The position numbers and the translations under genes are program-made. Shown piece by piece: positions 20,737 through 33,900 of a stretch of 64,000 nucleotides of DNA. The stretch is from Cladophialophora immunda (taxonomy: Eukaryota > Ascomycota > Eurotiomycetes > Chaetothyriales > Herpotrichiellaceae). The stretch is from contig NW_015622541.1 in assembly GCF_000835495.1 (NCBI RefSeq), forward strand, positions 6,634,001-6,698,000. Direction: 5' to 3'. Under the pieces are notes generated by a model that saw only the letters and a list, made by a program, of their open reading frames with translations, made no database searches and was not told where the DNA came from. Position 1 is the stretch's first letter, and every line of letters starts with the position of its first letter.

Positions 20737-23700
20737 ATGACCAAACACGATCGCTCCTACTCCAGCGCCGAGGTGTCGAGAGAGACCACCGAAAACCTCT
20801 ACGAGTTGGGACTTCTCAATCGTCCTCGTTCAAGGTCTCGGACAAGCACAAACGATTCGAAACCGGCCCACCACTGTAAGACCTCCAGCAGCAGCGTTCC
20901 TTTTTCTTGCGGCGGCGAAACTCCCTTCCTCCAGCGTTGCTTTTCCACAGTCAATTAGTGTTTCAGCAGGACAAAGCGAGGAAAACGATAGAACTGACTC
21001 ATGGTGTTGTACCTCCCAGACCAGGTCTCGCGAGCCCGTCACGACGGATATCCTCCTCGCGCGGCCTCATCACTGGGCGCCTCTTCTCACAATTCGACCT
21101 TCAAGCAGTCTAGTATTTCCTCGGGCACATTGGGTAGACCGCATACCCCGAACAACCATCGTCCGCGTACGAGGGACCAACGGCCGCCTCCTTCCCCCAC
21201 GACAAGCGTTCCTGGAGCTGGGCATCCCATGGCCGGCATGCTCGACTCCGACCGCTCACGATCACGACGAGAAAGGACATTTGTTGGAGGGGAATGCGCC
21301 GCTTGCGAAGAGCTGCTGGAACATACACTGAGGGGGGAGAGGGTTCTACAGTTCTCCTGTGGCCATGTCGCCCACGAGGCTTGCTTCTACGAATACATTC
21401 GCGACTCGGACTCCCAATATTGCCCAACATGCGACGCTCCCTTGAGTCTGGATTCTTTCCGCGGTGGCAGCATCCTGGATCTGAGTGAGTGCCCTCGTTG
21501 CCGGTCTGCTCAGATCACTTCTAACCGAACTTCATAGCCAAACTGAGTAATATGGTCCGAGCCGTCGCTTCCAAAGATGTATCTTCACCAAGGAGTTCAC
21601 AAAATACACCCATGCCTTGGGAGCCCAGTAGGCAGGTGGTCCAGGACGACACTTACAGCTCACAAGCTGTGAGTGAAAGACTCAGCCGCGAGAACCCCAA
21701 CCGAGACAGTCGAGATAGCCAAAGAATGCGCATCGAACGCCTCGGCATCGGTCATGGCACCGGTCATGGCACCGGTCATGGCACTCTCGGATCACAGACT
21801 CATTCACGTAACGACAGCGGCAATGCCTCCTCGACCGACTACGCCAATGACCATGCGGGTCATCCACGAAAGCACGATTATGACCTCCACGCTATGGAAA
21901 CCACCGTCCCAGGAACTCAGACCAAAGATATGAAGCAGCCCATCCCGGTCCCTATTGTCACCGTTCGCAGTGAGTATCCGACCTTGACTCGGTCCCGTCA
22001 ACAGCAGACTGTTACGTGCCTCGTTACTATTGAAGTTCCCGAAGGTAAATTCCATGGTCAACTCGAAGAAATGCAGAACACGCCTCCGGTCCCACCCCTT
22101 CCCAGCGACTCTGGCGTCGGTATTCCAGCAATGCATAGACACCAGGAAATCCAGCGGCCACCTCTCGCGTACGAGTCTTCAGAAATCCTTGACGAAATTA
22201 CCGAAGAACTGAGGATGCGTGTGGATAATTGGCATGGGCTCGAGTTTCAGAGATTTGGAAAATTACGCCTGCATAGTGTCATCAGGGTGGGCAAGGACCG
22301 TCACTCCTGGCAAGAGCTTGAGTGCTACCTGTTCGGAGAGATGCTCATTTGTGTCAAGGAGAAGAAGAACGCTCAGCCTCCATTGATCACCGATTCCGGC
22401 CGCAAACTGACGAGATGCACACTGAAAGGCTCGATTCTGATCAAGAAACACTTGCGGCAGGTGCATGCATCTCCAGACGAGTGCATCTTGACGTTGAATT
22501 TGTCCGTGGCCGAGCTGCCTACATTCCATCTTTTGTTCCAGGACCGAGACAAGCTGGAAATCTGGCAACGAGCTCTGCGAGACCTTCATGCCACCGAGCC
22601 CTCTCCGCGTTTCAACCAGGACTACGAACCGGACACCTCCGGCACGGATGAGGAAGAGTACGGCCGGCAGACCACGCGCAATGTCCGACGTGTGCCTTCA
22701 GTTGCCTCGTCCTACGGAGGACCCAGGTCGGCTACGACGGCAGCCACGGAATATTCGATGTCGAAGAACATGGTCGATAAGCGGGTTCCTCCCTCACTCC
22801 ACGTCCCCATAGACATTGTCGTTGTCATTCCTGTGTCTTCCTCGATGCAAGGTCTGAAAATTACCCTTCTGAGGGATACACTGCGTTTCCTGGTGCACAA
22901 CTTGGGCGACCGCGATCGGATGGGTCTCGTCACCTTTGGTTCGAGTGGCGGAGGAGTTCCGGTGGTTGGGATGACCACCAAGACGTGGAGTGGATGGAAC
23001 AAAGTGCTGAATTCGATTCGACCCGTTGGACAGAAGAGTTTGCGGGCGGACGTGGTGGATGGCGCCAATGTGGCCATGGATCTCTTGATGCAACGCAAAG
23101 CCGCAAATCCGATCTCGACTATCCTCCTGATCAGCGATTCCTCGACATCCGAAATGGAAGGCGTGGATTTCGTTGTTCAGAGAGCCGAAGCTGCAAAGTA
23201 TGTTCTCGACTGTCTCGTGTTCTTCTCTCTGCTAACTGCCCCAGGGTCGGTATATACTCTTTTGGCCTGGGTCTCACCCACAAACCAGAGAGCATGCTTG
23301 AGCTGTCGAGTCGGACAAAAGCATCGTATCTTTACGTCAAGGATTGGATGATGCTCCGCGAATGTGCGGGTGGCGTCCTGGGCGCGCTTCAGTCGATATC
23401 TCACCAGAACGTGAAGCTCAAGCTCAAGTTGCCTGAAGGATCGCCCGCGAAGTTCGTCAAAATCAACGGTGCTCTCCAGACGACGAAGAGAGCCACCGGT
23501 CGGGATGCAGAGGCAAGCTTGGGAGACCTCCATTTTGGCGACAAACGCGACGTGCTGGTGCAGTTGGTGATCGACCCGGACACCTCGACCTCGGAGCCTG
23601 CACCACAGGATGCTTGGGAATCGATAGTGTCGGGTCTCGAAGCTCTGGGTGGTTCCCTTGATACCGATGATCAGAGGATTCAAAGCGTGGAGGAACTGCC

Positions 23701-24412
23701 ATTGCTCCAAGCGGATCTCTCCTTTGGCGATCTGCACCGGGAAGGCTCCATGGTGCAATTACCCCGGCCATCACTCCTGACCATCACCATGTTACCCTCG
23801 AATCGTCGCTCGCGCCAGAATGGAAGACCGCCAACACCTCCCATCCCTCCCCATCCATCCATCGTGCAAAGGCGCATGGAGCTGCTGACGTCCGACATGC
23901 TGAGTCGCTCCCTCACTCTTGTCCAGCGCGGTCAGCACGAGCGTGCGCATCACCTGTTGAACGAAACAAGAACTATTCTGAAAGGGTTGGCGAAAGGCGG
24001 GCTGCCACCACTGCCTCCAGGCGCCACTCATCCGGTCAATAAACGCCACAGTCCGCAGTCAAAAGCCGGAAGTCCCAGAGCTGCCACCCCGGACCACGCC
24101 CGCGACCACAGCCCCCATTCAGACGCCAGCACCCCTATTCCGCGCTCGACTAATGTTGATCACACCATCATGAATGCTCTCGACGCCGACATCGAAGCCA
24201 GCCTTGAGTGGATCAACCATCCCGCCGTGTTCTCACGCGACTCACGCAAAGCAGTTCTCCAGGCCATTGGAGTGATCTCGTCCCAACGGGCTTATACCTT
24301 TAGAACTGCATCCGAATCCTTATGGGCGGAACGAGTCACCGGGGTCAAGAGGCTCACGGAGCAGTCGAGGGAATGGAGGGAGACAGGCGACGACGCTCTG
24401 ACTGAAGAGTAA
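20737..24412 (+). CDS. RING-PH-VWA scaffold protein (Ste5/Far1-like)
   Basis: Four exons: 20737..20875, 21020..21484, 21538..23197 and 23245..24412, giving 1143 residues. A RING-H2 finger spans about 139-184 (CAAC...CGHVAHEAC...CPTC). FRGGSILDLTKLSNMVRA follows directly. A PH domain runs from about 441 (GKLRLHSVIRVGKDRHSWQELECYLF) to about 553 (LEIWQRALRDLH). A VWA fold starts near 625. The order RING, PH, VWA is that of yeast Ste5 and Far1, which hold the pheromone MAP kinase cascade and link G-beta-gamma to polarity proteins. The metal site of the VWA is degenerate: PVSSS replaces DxSxS, so it is probably a protein-binding fold without metal. The first intron (144 nt) is longer than others and least certain. 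Ascomycetes usually have one such protein, Far1-like; which role it plays here is inference. Confidence 0.85.
21750..21784 (+). repeat. Coding 12-bp minisatellite (Gly-His-Gly-Thr)
   Basis: Almost three perfect copies of GGTCATGGCACC lie in the linker after the RING finger and code for a GHGT repeat. Perfect copies at DNA level suggest recent slippage, so copy number may vary between strains. Confidence 0.85.
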
Positions 24413-24996
24413 TGAGGCCTTTACGACATGATTCTATGTACAAATTCCTCCCATATGTGCATGTTCATTTTCTTGATTATGTTGCCTGTTCTAAGATCAG
24501 CGAAGAAAGAACCCCCTGTGTGGAGCGAAAGAGCTTACTACAGCACTTCAAAAGTTGAGCGGTTCCATGTGTTTTGTTTTGGAGTATTATACCCAATGTA
24601 ACAGAAGCGGCTTGATGATAGCGGTCAAAGCGACATTCCATAGATTACGCCCTGCTCGGTGCATAGTATTGCAGCTGTCAAATCTCCATCGCACTTGGAC
24701 ATAGTATTCTCGCGCACTGCACATGTAGAGATGATGTCGGGAGACCAATTGTCGCCTTTCCTCGTGTTCAATGTATGTTTGATAGACCGGGACTTCCTCA
24801 GCTGCTGATTGGTCAATGCTGGGTGCCAGCCTTGTTCAGCCTCGCGCCACGCGAAATTTTTTGTTGGCCGCCGCCTCGCCAAGAAATATCATGTTTTGAC
24901 AATTGCCTTCTATCGACAACGATCTTCTGTACATTTACCCTTCTTGATTCTCGGGGCTGAAAGTAGGGAAGAGGAGTTGCAGCATCCGACTTTGCC
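24413..24996. promoter_or_regulatory. Midasin gene promoter region
   Basis: This 584-bp spacer contains an inverted CCAAT box (ATTGG at 24808-24812), about 185 bp before the midasin start codon. That matches the usual place of a HAP/CBF site. No ORF of note is seen. The site is a motif match only. Confidence 0.35.
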
Positions 24997-27900
24997 ATGG
25001 AAGACATAGCAGTATTCTGCTCATGGGCTGATGCGCAACTCAACGCAGACCACTCCTCTCTCAGAGGACTTCCGACAGAAGTCCGATCACTCATTATCAG
25101 ATCAACAGCATCTCAATATCTGGAGTCCCTCGCCGACGCTATTCGAGATGCTCAATACACAGATGCGCTCTTTCCGCTTTACAAACCTCTCTTGCCCGAG
25201 CTGCTTGCGAGGTGGTCGAGTCCCACTCGCACCACTGACCTCAAGGACATTGTCACCACTATTTCATGTCTGGCGCGGGTTTTGCCACTTGCTACATATC
25301 TGCGCCCTCATGTCAAGTGTCTTCTTCGGATAGACCTCTTACGGCATCGTCTGTTGGATCTAGGAAGCGCTCCCACCGAGCCTCAAGACGATGTCGACCA
25401 TTCGCTTCTGCTCGCGGTTTTCCGCCTTCTCTCCTTCGACCGACGCATGCTCGCCGACATCGTTACTCCTGTCTTTTTCTCGTCCTTTTTGCGTCATCGC
25501 TCGTTGTCAGTCAGATACTTGGCTGTCCAGTGTCTGTGCATAATCATGCACTTTGCCGATGCGTTTTCGGAGACGATGGTCAAGACATATGTGGGCAACG
25601 AAGCCATATGGGGCGAGTGGGAGGGCCGCAGGATCGACTATCGACTGCTCAAGCTTTGGGAAGAGAGGCGCTGGAAAAGCCTTGATCGTGCGCTGGCAAG
25701 CATTGAGAAGTCCTGGCAATCGTCACCACCGTCACCTTCAAAAGCTCCCAACCTGCTTGCTGAAAATTTCTCACCACGCATCGTTGATATCGGCAGCGTT
25801 CTTCACTTGCCCTTGGAAGGCCAGACTCCAAGCTCCTCTGCTTCCACTTTCGTTCTGACCGCCACTGCGAAGCGCAATTTACGGTTGCTCGGCCAGCGTT
25901 TGCTAGATTCGAGACCGATCCTCATCTCAGGACCGGCCAGTTCCGGAAAGACCTCGCTCATTCACGAGGCCGCCAGGCTCCTAAATCAAACGTCGTCGAT
26001 GATCACATTGCACCTCAACGAACAAACCGATGCTAAGAGTTTATTGGGGATCCACACCTCTTCGGCCGATGGCAGATCTTTCACCTGGCAACCCGGCGTT
26101 TTGACCAAGGCCATGCAGCAGGGACGATGGGTTCTGATAGAAGATATTGATCGGACGCCTGGCGAGGTCATGGGAGTGCTGCGTCCGATCCTTGAGAACG
26201 GCGATCTATTCCTGCCTAGTCGTAACGAAAAGATCCGCCCAAAGGATGGTTTTCGCATATTGGCAACAGTCGAGGCAACCAGGCAGACCTCTTCCGCGAC
26301 AAATTCTCGCCAATCGTGGTTACTCAATCCTCGACTCTGGAGCACTGTCGAAGCGGCCAACTACCCACCTGAAGAGGTCGAGGCTTTACTTTATTCTCGA
26401 TACCCTAATGCTAGTGTTTTCATTCCGACAATCTTGCGGGTTCACCGAAATCTTCTTTCTCTTTACAAAGACCACCATGCACTAAAAAGAGTACAGACAC
26501 GACTTCCCTCTCTAAAAGACCTGCTCAATCTGCTGAGGAGGATTGTTCGCAGACTGGGGCGTCATGGTGGCCGTTCAGAGACGGACCCTCTCCCCGAACA
26601 TGCAAAACTCGACATATTCAAGGATGCTGTCGACTGCTATGCAGGCTACCTTGACAACGAGGAAATTCACGACGTGATGGCTGAGAGTATTGCAGCTGAG
26701 ATGAACATATCGCCCCAGCAGATGCGGTATTGTCTGAATGAAGCTCTTCCAGCTTTTTCAGAGGACAAAGATGTGGTGCAGGTTGGGCGAAGCACTCTCA
26801 CAAAAATTGCCCTTCGCCGTCGACAGGCTAAAAAAGCCCCTTTCGCACTCACCACTTCGGCTGGCAGAACGCTTGACCGTATCGCCGCGTGTGCAGACTG
26901 CTCGGAACCGTGCCTTTTGGTTGGTGAAACTGGGGTTGGGAAAACAACGCTGGTGCAACACATTGCCAACCTTGTGGGCCAGACACTTACCGTGATCAAC
27001 CTTTCACAACAAAGCGAAGCTGGTGACCTTATTGGGGGGCTGAAGCCTGTGACAGTTCGATCTCTGGTCCTGCCAGTAGTCGAAAAGTTCAATACCTTAT
27101 TCGATGATACCTTCTCTGCGAAAAGGAACGAGAAATTCCAGATCGCTCTGGCCAAGGCATTTGCGAGACAGAACTGGTCGAGACTAATAATTTTGTGGAA
27201 TGAAGCAATTCAAATGGCAGCAACCTCTCTCAACACGGCGGAACATCCTCATACCAACGGATCTGTCCATGCAAACAAGAAGCGCCGGCTAGACACACCA
27301 AGATATGAAGTCCTGCGCACAAGGTGGGCCGACTTTTCCGAAAGTTTGAAGCAGATTCGTGCGTTTGTTGACCATGGTGGCAAGACGCACACTTTCGCCT
27401 TCGTCGAAAGCAGGTTGGTGCAAGCAGTCCGAGAGGGCGGATGGGTACTCTTCGATGAAATCAATCTAGCTCCCTCAGACACTCTAGATCACATCGTCAG
27501 CCTTCTACACAATGGAGATGAAGAAAAGCCATCATTGCTGCTCACCGAAGCGGGCAACATTGAGACCATCATTGCCCATCCGAATTTCCGAGTCTTCGCT
27601 GCTATGAACCCGGCAACAGATGCAGGAAAAAAGGATCTCCCGCCTGCCCTGCGATCACAATTTACCGAGATATATGTTCCCTCTGGTGACAGTAATCTTG
27701 AGGACTTGACCAAGGTCATTCAAACCTATCTTGGGACCCTACTTGACAATGACAAACGAGCTGCCCTAGATCTCGCGAACTCCTACCTCGAGCTGAAGAG
27801 GCTCAATGAAGCACACCAGCTTACCGATGGAGCAGGTGAAACACCGCATTTCAGCATTCGATCGCTTGTTCGGTGCCTGTTATATGTCTCACAACACAGT

Positions 27901-30900
27901 GCGATCCACGGTCTGAGACGTGCCATGTTCGAGGGATTTGCAATGAGCTTCTTCACAGTACTGAGCAGAGCGGCGGAAAGTCTAGCTTTGCCATTTCTTG
28001 AAAAGCACTTACTCTCAAGTGTCAAGAATCGAAAGGCATTCTTCAGCCAGCAACCGAAGATGCCACTTACTGGAGAAGATTACATTGCTTTCAAACATCA
28101 CATCGTCAAGAGAGGTCCAATGCCTCCAGACTTTCAACCGCACTACATTAGAACACCCTCCGTCGAACGCAATCTGCTCAATCTGGCACGCGCTGCCTCC
28201 ATGCGACGCTTTCCAATTCTTCTACAAGGGCCGACGTCGGCTGGAAAGACCAGTATGGTGGAGTATCTTGCAAAATTATCAGGCAACAAATTTGTTAGGA
28301 TTAACAACCACGAGCACACAGACCTCCAAGAATATCTGGGCAGCTACATGTCAGATACGGACGGCAAACTCGTGTTCCGAGAAGGTGTCTTGGTGGATGC
28401 TCTACGTCTGGGCCACTGGATCGTGCTCGACGAACTGAATCTGGCTCCGAGTGATGTTCTCGAGGCCCTCAATCGCTTGCTGGACGATAACAGAGAGCTC
28501 CTCATTCCAGAGTCTCAGGAAATCGTGCGTCCACATCCTAACTTCATGCTCTTCGCCACGCAGAATCCAGCTGGCCTGTATGGAGGCCGGAAGCGGCTGT
28601 CTCGAGCTTTCAGAAATCGCTTTCTCGAAATCCACTTTGATGATATTCCTGAGGATGAACTGGAGATAATACTGCGAGAACGGGCACAGATTGCTCCTTC
28701 TTTTTGCACCAAAATTGTTGCTGTTTACAAAAAGTTGTCACTTCTCAGGCAGTCTTCTAGATTGTTCGAACAGCGCAACAGCTTTGCCACATTACGAGAT
28801 CTGTTTCGATGGGCCTCAAGACCCGTGGATGACTGGCAGCAGTTGGCACATCACGGCTTCATGCTGCTGGCTGAACGGGTAAGAGAACCTGCAGAGCGTG
28901 CTGTGGTCAAGAGCATTCTTGAGGAGACTATCAAAGTCGTCATTGACGAAAGTGTACTGTATGGTGCGTCGAAGATTCCGGACACTGTTCAGCACTATGG
29001 TTCGATTGTCTGGACCCCAGCAATGAGACGAGTTTTTGTTCTTGTGGCTGAAGCACTGAAGAATAATGAGCCAGTTCTCTTGGTCGGCGAGACTGGGTGT
29101 GGAAAGACTCAAATCTGTCAAGTGATTGCCGAAGCAACTGGCACACCACTCGATATCTACAATGCCCATACAAATACCGAAACTGGTGACCTCATTGGCT
29201 CTCAGCGCCCAATTCGTAACCGATCCGAGATTGTCAACAACGTGCAAGCAAGCTGGCAAGCCCTGATTGGCTCCAGACCTGATGGCATCTTGATCGAAGA
29301 TCTAGGCGTTGACCGAATTGTGGAATTGTTCAAAACTTTGGATCGATCTAACTACGAGCCCAGACTCGTCGAGCATCTCCGATCTAGCATCGGAGCATAT
29401 GAGGCTCTGTTTGCGTGGAACGATGGCAGCCTCGTCCGAGCCATGAAAAGGGGCGAATATTTCTTGCTCGATGAGATTTCCCTGGCTGAAGATTCCGTCC
29501 TTGAACGTCTGAATAGTGTCCTGGAGCCATCCCGGACAATTCTGCTCGCGGAGAAGGGTTCTGTCGATAATCTCGTCGTCGCGCACCCAAGATTCCAATT
29601 CCTAGCCACCATGAATCCCGGAGGGGATTACGGAAAGAGGGAGCTGTCAGCGGCACTGCGAAATCGGCTGACCGAGATATGGGTACCTCCTCTGTCTGAA
29701 ATAGCAGATCTCTTGCCCATTGTCCAGAATAGGCTGGGAACGAGAAAGAGCGATCTAGCCAAGAAGATGCTCGAATTTGCTGCCTGGTTTCGTGCCGAGT
29801 TCCATAATGCGGCATCCAAAAGTATTGCGTTGCGAGATCTGTTGGCATGGGCAGACTTCATCAATCGTGCTGAGTCACTGGGCGTGGAATCTGCTTTTGT
29901 CCATGGGGCGTTCATGGTCTATATTGATTCCATCGGCGCAAATCCAGCGGGAATGACTTCCACCGGCACAAGCGACTTGAAGTGGTCAAGGCAAAAGTGT
30001 CTCAATCAATTACAAGATCTGGCGAGCCTCGACGTTTCGGAGAGTTATAAAACAATCCCCGAGCTTTCGTCTACTGGTGAACGCATCCATGTTGGCCCAT
30101 TCTCTCTCCCTCGAACCGAAAATTCGAGTCAGCCAACAACCGATCTTGTTTTCAACGCTCCGACCACCGCACAAAATACAATGAGGATCGTCCGCGCTCT
30201 GCAAATGGCAAGGCCCATCCTGTTGGAAGGCAGCCCCGGTGTAGGAAAGACAGCGATAGTGACAGCGCTTGCCCAAGCCTGCGGCAAGATGTTTACTCGA
30301 ATCAATTTGTCTGATCAGACCGACCTTATGGATTTGTTCGGAGCAGATGCCCCATCCGACAACGAGGGCGTGGGGAAGTTTTCGTGGCAAGACGGACCTC
30401 TGCTGAAAGCCATGCAATCCGGTGGATGGGTCCTGCTTGATGAAATGAACCTGGCATCTCAATCTGTTTTGGAAGGCCTGAACGCTTGCTTGGATCACCG
30501 CCGAGAAGTGTACATCGCAGAGCTGGATAAGTCATTCCTCTGCCATCCAGATTTTACCCTGTTTGCTGCTCAAAATCCTCATCATCAAGGCGGTGGTCGG
30601 AAAGGACTTCCAGCTTCATTTGTCAATCGGTTCACGGTCGTATACGCGGATTCTTTCCAGCGTGTGGACTTGGTTCGTATTTGCGAGTCCAGATTCCCGG
30701 ACGTTAACCGTGACCAACTCGAGAGCGTGATTGACACGGCCACGCATTTGGAGCAGGTCGTCACTGGAAGCTCAGCCTTTGCGCACGGGGGACCTTGGGA
30801 ATTGAATCTCCGCGACGTGAGCCGATGGCTGCGACTGTGTAAGGAGCAGCCGACACTTCCCTCGTCCTACCATCTTCGTACTATTGTGACGGAGCGTTTT

Positions 30901-33900
30901 CGCACCTCTGTTCAAAGAGACCTAATCCTCAAGGAAACCGAATCGAGTTACATTTCCATTACGCCCGAAAGCTTTTATCACAACATAACTGAATCCCTTC
31001 TTCAGATTGGCAACGCTGTTCTGCCCAGGGACTCAGTTTTGCAGAACACTGAAGCACCGAACACAACTCCCTCTGTATGGCAACTTCCTGCCTCAAATTC
31101 TATCATTACGGCCGTCAAACAGAACTGGCCTGTGATCCTAGCAGGGCCTTCAGGCTCAGGGAAGACAACTCTTGTTCGATATCTCGCGGCTGCAGCGGGG
31201 GTCGAGCTCGTCGAGTTTTCAATGAACTCTGATGTGGATACAATAGACCTCGTGGGCGGATTCGACCAATACGATGTCCGTCGCGACGTCAGCGAGGTCC
31301 AGACCAAAGTACGAGAAGTGCTTCGAGAACGACTTGCAGCATCTCTACTGAATAAAGCCGACGAAGCAGGCCACATTCAACTGCTGAGGCTATGGCGATT
31401 GTTCGAAGGCGATGAGATAGATATCCCTGATCTTCAGGCAGCCATCTCAGGTTTACTGTCTATTTTGCCAGAGCTCCGAGCACAAGTCGAAATCATTTCA
31501 ACTATTCCAGATGCAGCAGATCAGGAAAATCTCCGGTTCGTCTGGAATGATGGCATTCTCGTCAATGCTATCGAGAAGGGTTCGTGGTTGTTGCTCGAAA
31601 ACGCCAATTTATGCAACCCGTCTGTTTTGGATAGGCTGAATTCATTGCTTGAACCTGGTGGATCACTTGCCATCAGCGAGCAACATAGTGGCAGTGCCGG
31701 CACGAGAATTATTGAGCCACATCCAAATTTCAGGATATTTCTGACGATGGATCCGCGCTACGGAGAGCTTTCGAGGGCGATGAGGAATCGATCGCTCGAG
31801 ATTTTTATGCCCGAAATCCAAGAGACCTCCAATGCGTCTCCCGTCCAGTATCCGATCGCTTCGGCTCTTACTCGCTTACGACATTTGTCGGAGACTGCTG
31901 ACCAAATCCAACAAGCTCACAGTATCGAAGCTGCGGTCGACAATCTCGATCTTAGAGATATGAAGTTGATCTCACATGCAGACTGCCCATTGCCCGGTGC
32001 TCACACCAATGACTCACTGCAAAAGGAGATCCGCGAGAGGAATCTATTCGAGGTAGAAAGCGTGTACCGCACCTTTAGTTCTGTGGGAGTTTCTGCGGAC
32101 AACCGATTTCCACAAATGACCGTCTTGAACGAGCCACTCATCTTGCTAGGAGCATTTTCCGGGAATACATTCTCAAGTTCTTCGTTCACCAGGCTATTTA
32201 CCAGGTATTGGTACCTCACACGGCGGTTAGCAGAAATCGACTCAATCATGAAGGACGCGTCAACTCGAGCCCAAACTCTCGCTATCAAAGACCAAACAAT
32301 CCTCGAGCGATCAATTTCTATCCCAAAGCGAGAAGCAGTTGGTGCAGCCCCGAACATTGCAGCTTTTGGAAAGCTTGTTATCTCGTTAATTGCCGAACTT
32401 GTTCAAAGGGAGATCAAAGCGATGAGGAATTTGGACTTGGCAGATGGAGTAGAACGAATGCTCTGTTTTACTCACGAGCTCATCCTCCTCTGTAACACGA
32501 AAACGATCGACGTGGCTTCGTTCCAGGCATACCTGCAAGTTGGAACCGACTTAATCCATCTCGTTGGGCAAAACTTTCCCGAGATTGCCGCTCAATTCTC
32601 AAACTGTCTAGAGACTTTAGGAGCATATAAACCTGGGCTCAAGACTGGATTCGGACTTCAGTTCATGTGGCCAGTTTTTCGGCCCAAGACCGCAAGCACA
32701 TGGCCACAACTTAATTGCCAGCTTGCATTGGAAGAGCTCATCGGTAAATTCGACGTTGCGTGTCGCTCCTTACCGCAAGCTCGAAACTCGCTCTCAGGCC
32801 TGAAGCTCAGATTGCAAAATGCGTATGCGTCGATTGTTGATTCAGGACAACCTGAGTCCCTGATGCTGGATCTTCAAGAAGCCGTGTCTAGACTGGAGGA
32901 GCAATCGACGAAAGGCTTTTTCCTTCAAGGAAAGTTTGAGAACGTCATCACGTTCGTATACGAGGCGGTTCGGTTGCAGAAGCGCATACCGAACGAGCCA
33001 GACCTGGGGAATCTGGCGATGTTTATGCCCCAGTCTGAAGGACAATCACTAGCTGTCGGGCATGAAAACTCTGTGCCTAATTCATTGGCCCGCCTTGCAT
33101 CTCTGAATGCTGATATCCTGGTGGATGATGGCTCCATTGGGCTGGAACTGAGTGGTCAGCTTTCTTCGATCCAGCAGCAGCCTCTCGGCACGCTGGGCCA
33201 TGCGAAAGAAGAACTACAACAGCTGACGAGAGCGTTGGCAACCCACACATACTCACTTGGCGACTTCATCTCTCCGCTGACTGAGGATCTGCTCTCGATC
33301 ATAGAAGGATTCATGTTTTCCTTCCGCACCCTCCTGACGCCGGAGGCAAGAGAATGCTTTCCAGAAGGAGGTACACCAGATCTATTTCGGCTGGCTGCCA
33401 TGCCAATCAATGATGTCTTCCTGAAGGGGCGCAGCGACGAACTCCTCAGTGAAGTCTATATCAGACTGATCCACCCTGTCCTGTCGCGGTTGCAAGACAG
33501 GGATAAATTTGGTCCTCAGCAGCTCAAAACATGCCTCGTTCGCTTGTCCCTTGCCGGCCTGATCCTCATGGTGCCCGATAGGCCCATGGATCCCGCAACA
33601 TACCCGAAAATTGTGTATCATCTCCATGATCGCCGACAAGATGAACTGCTTTCCAGAATCGAGGGGCAAAAGCAATTTCACAGGCACCTGATGGGAACAG
33701 ACACAGCTCTAGTTATCCGTATTCTGCAGCAAGAGCTTCTCGATTTGGGGACTGTCTCTCAACCTCCGGCAGTCGTCAGACCAGATAAAGAGGAACTCTT
33801 CAAGCTTCAAGAGATCTTCACAAGAATTGTTAATGGCGTGCTCGAATACCAGGGCACTCAAACGCTTCAAGGAATACGTGCTGGTGGTGCAGAGTGGATC

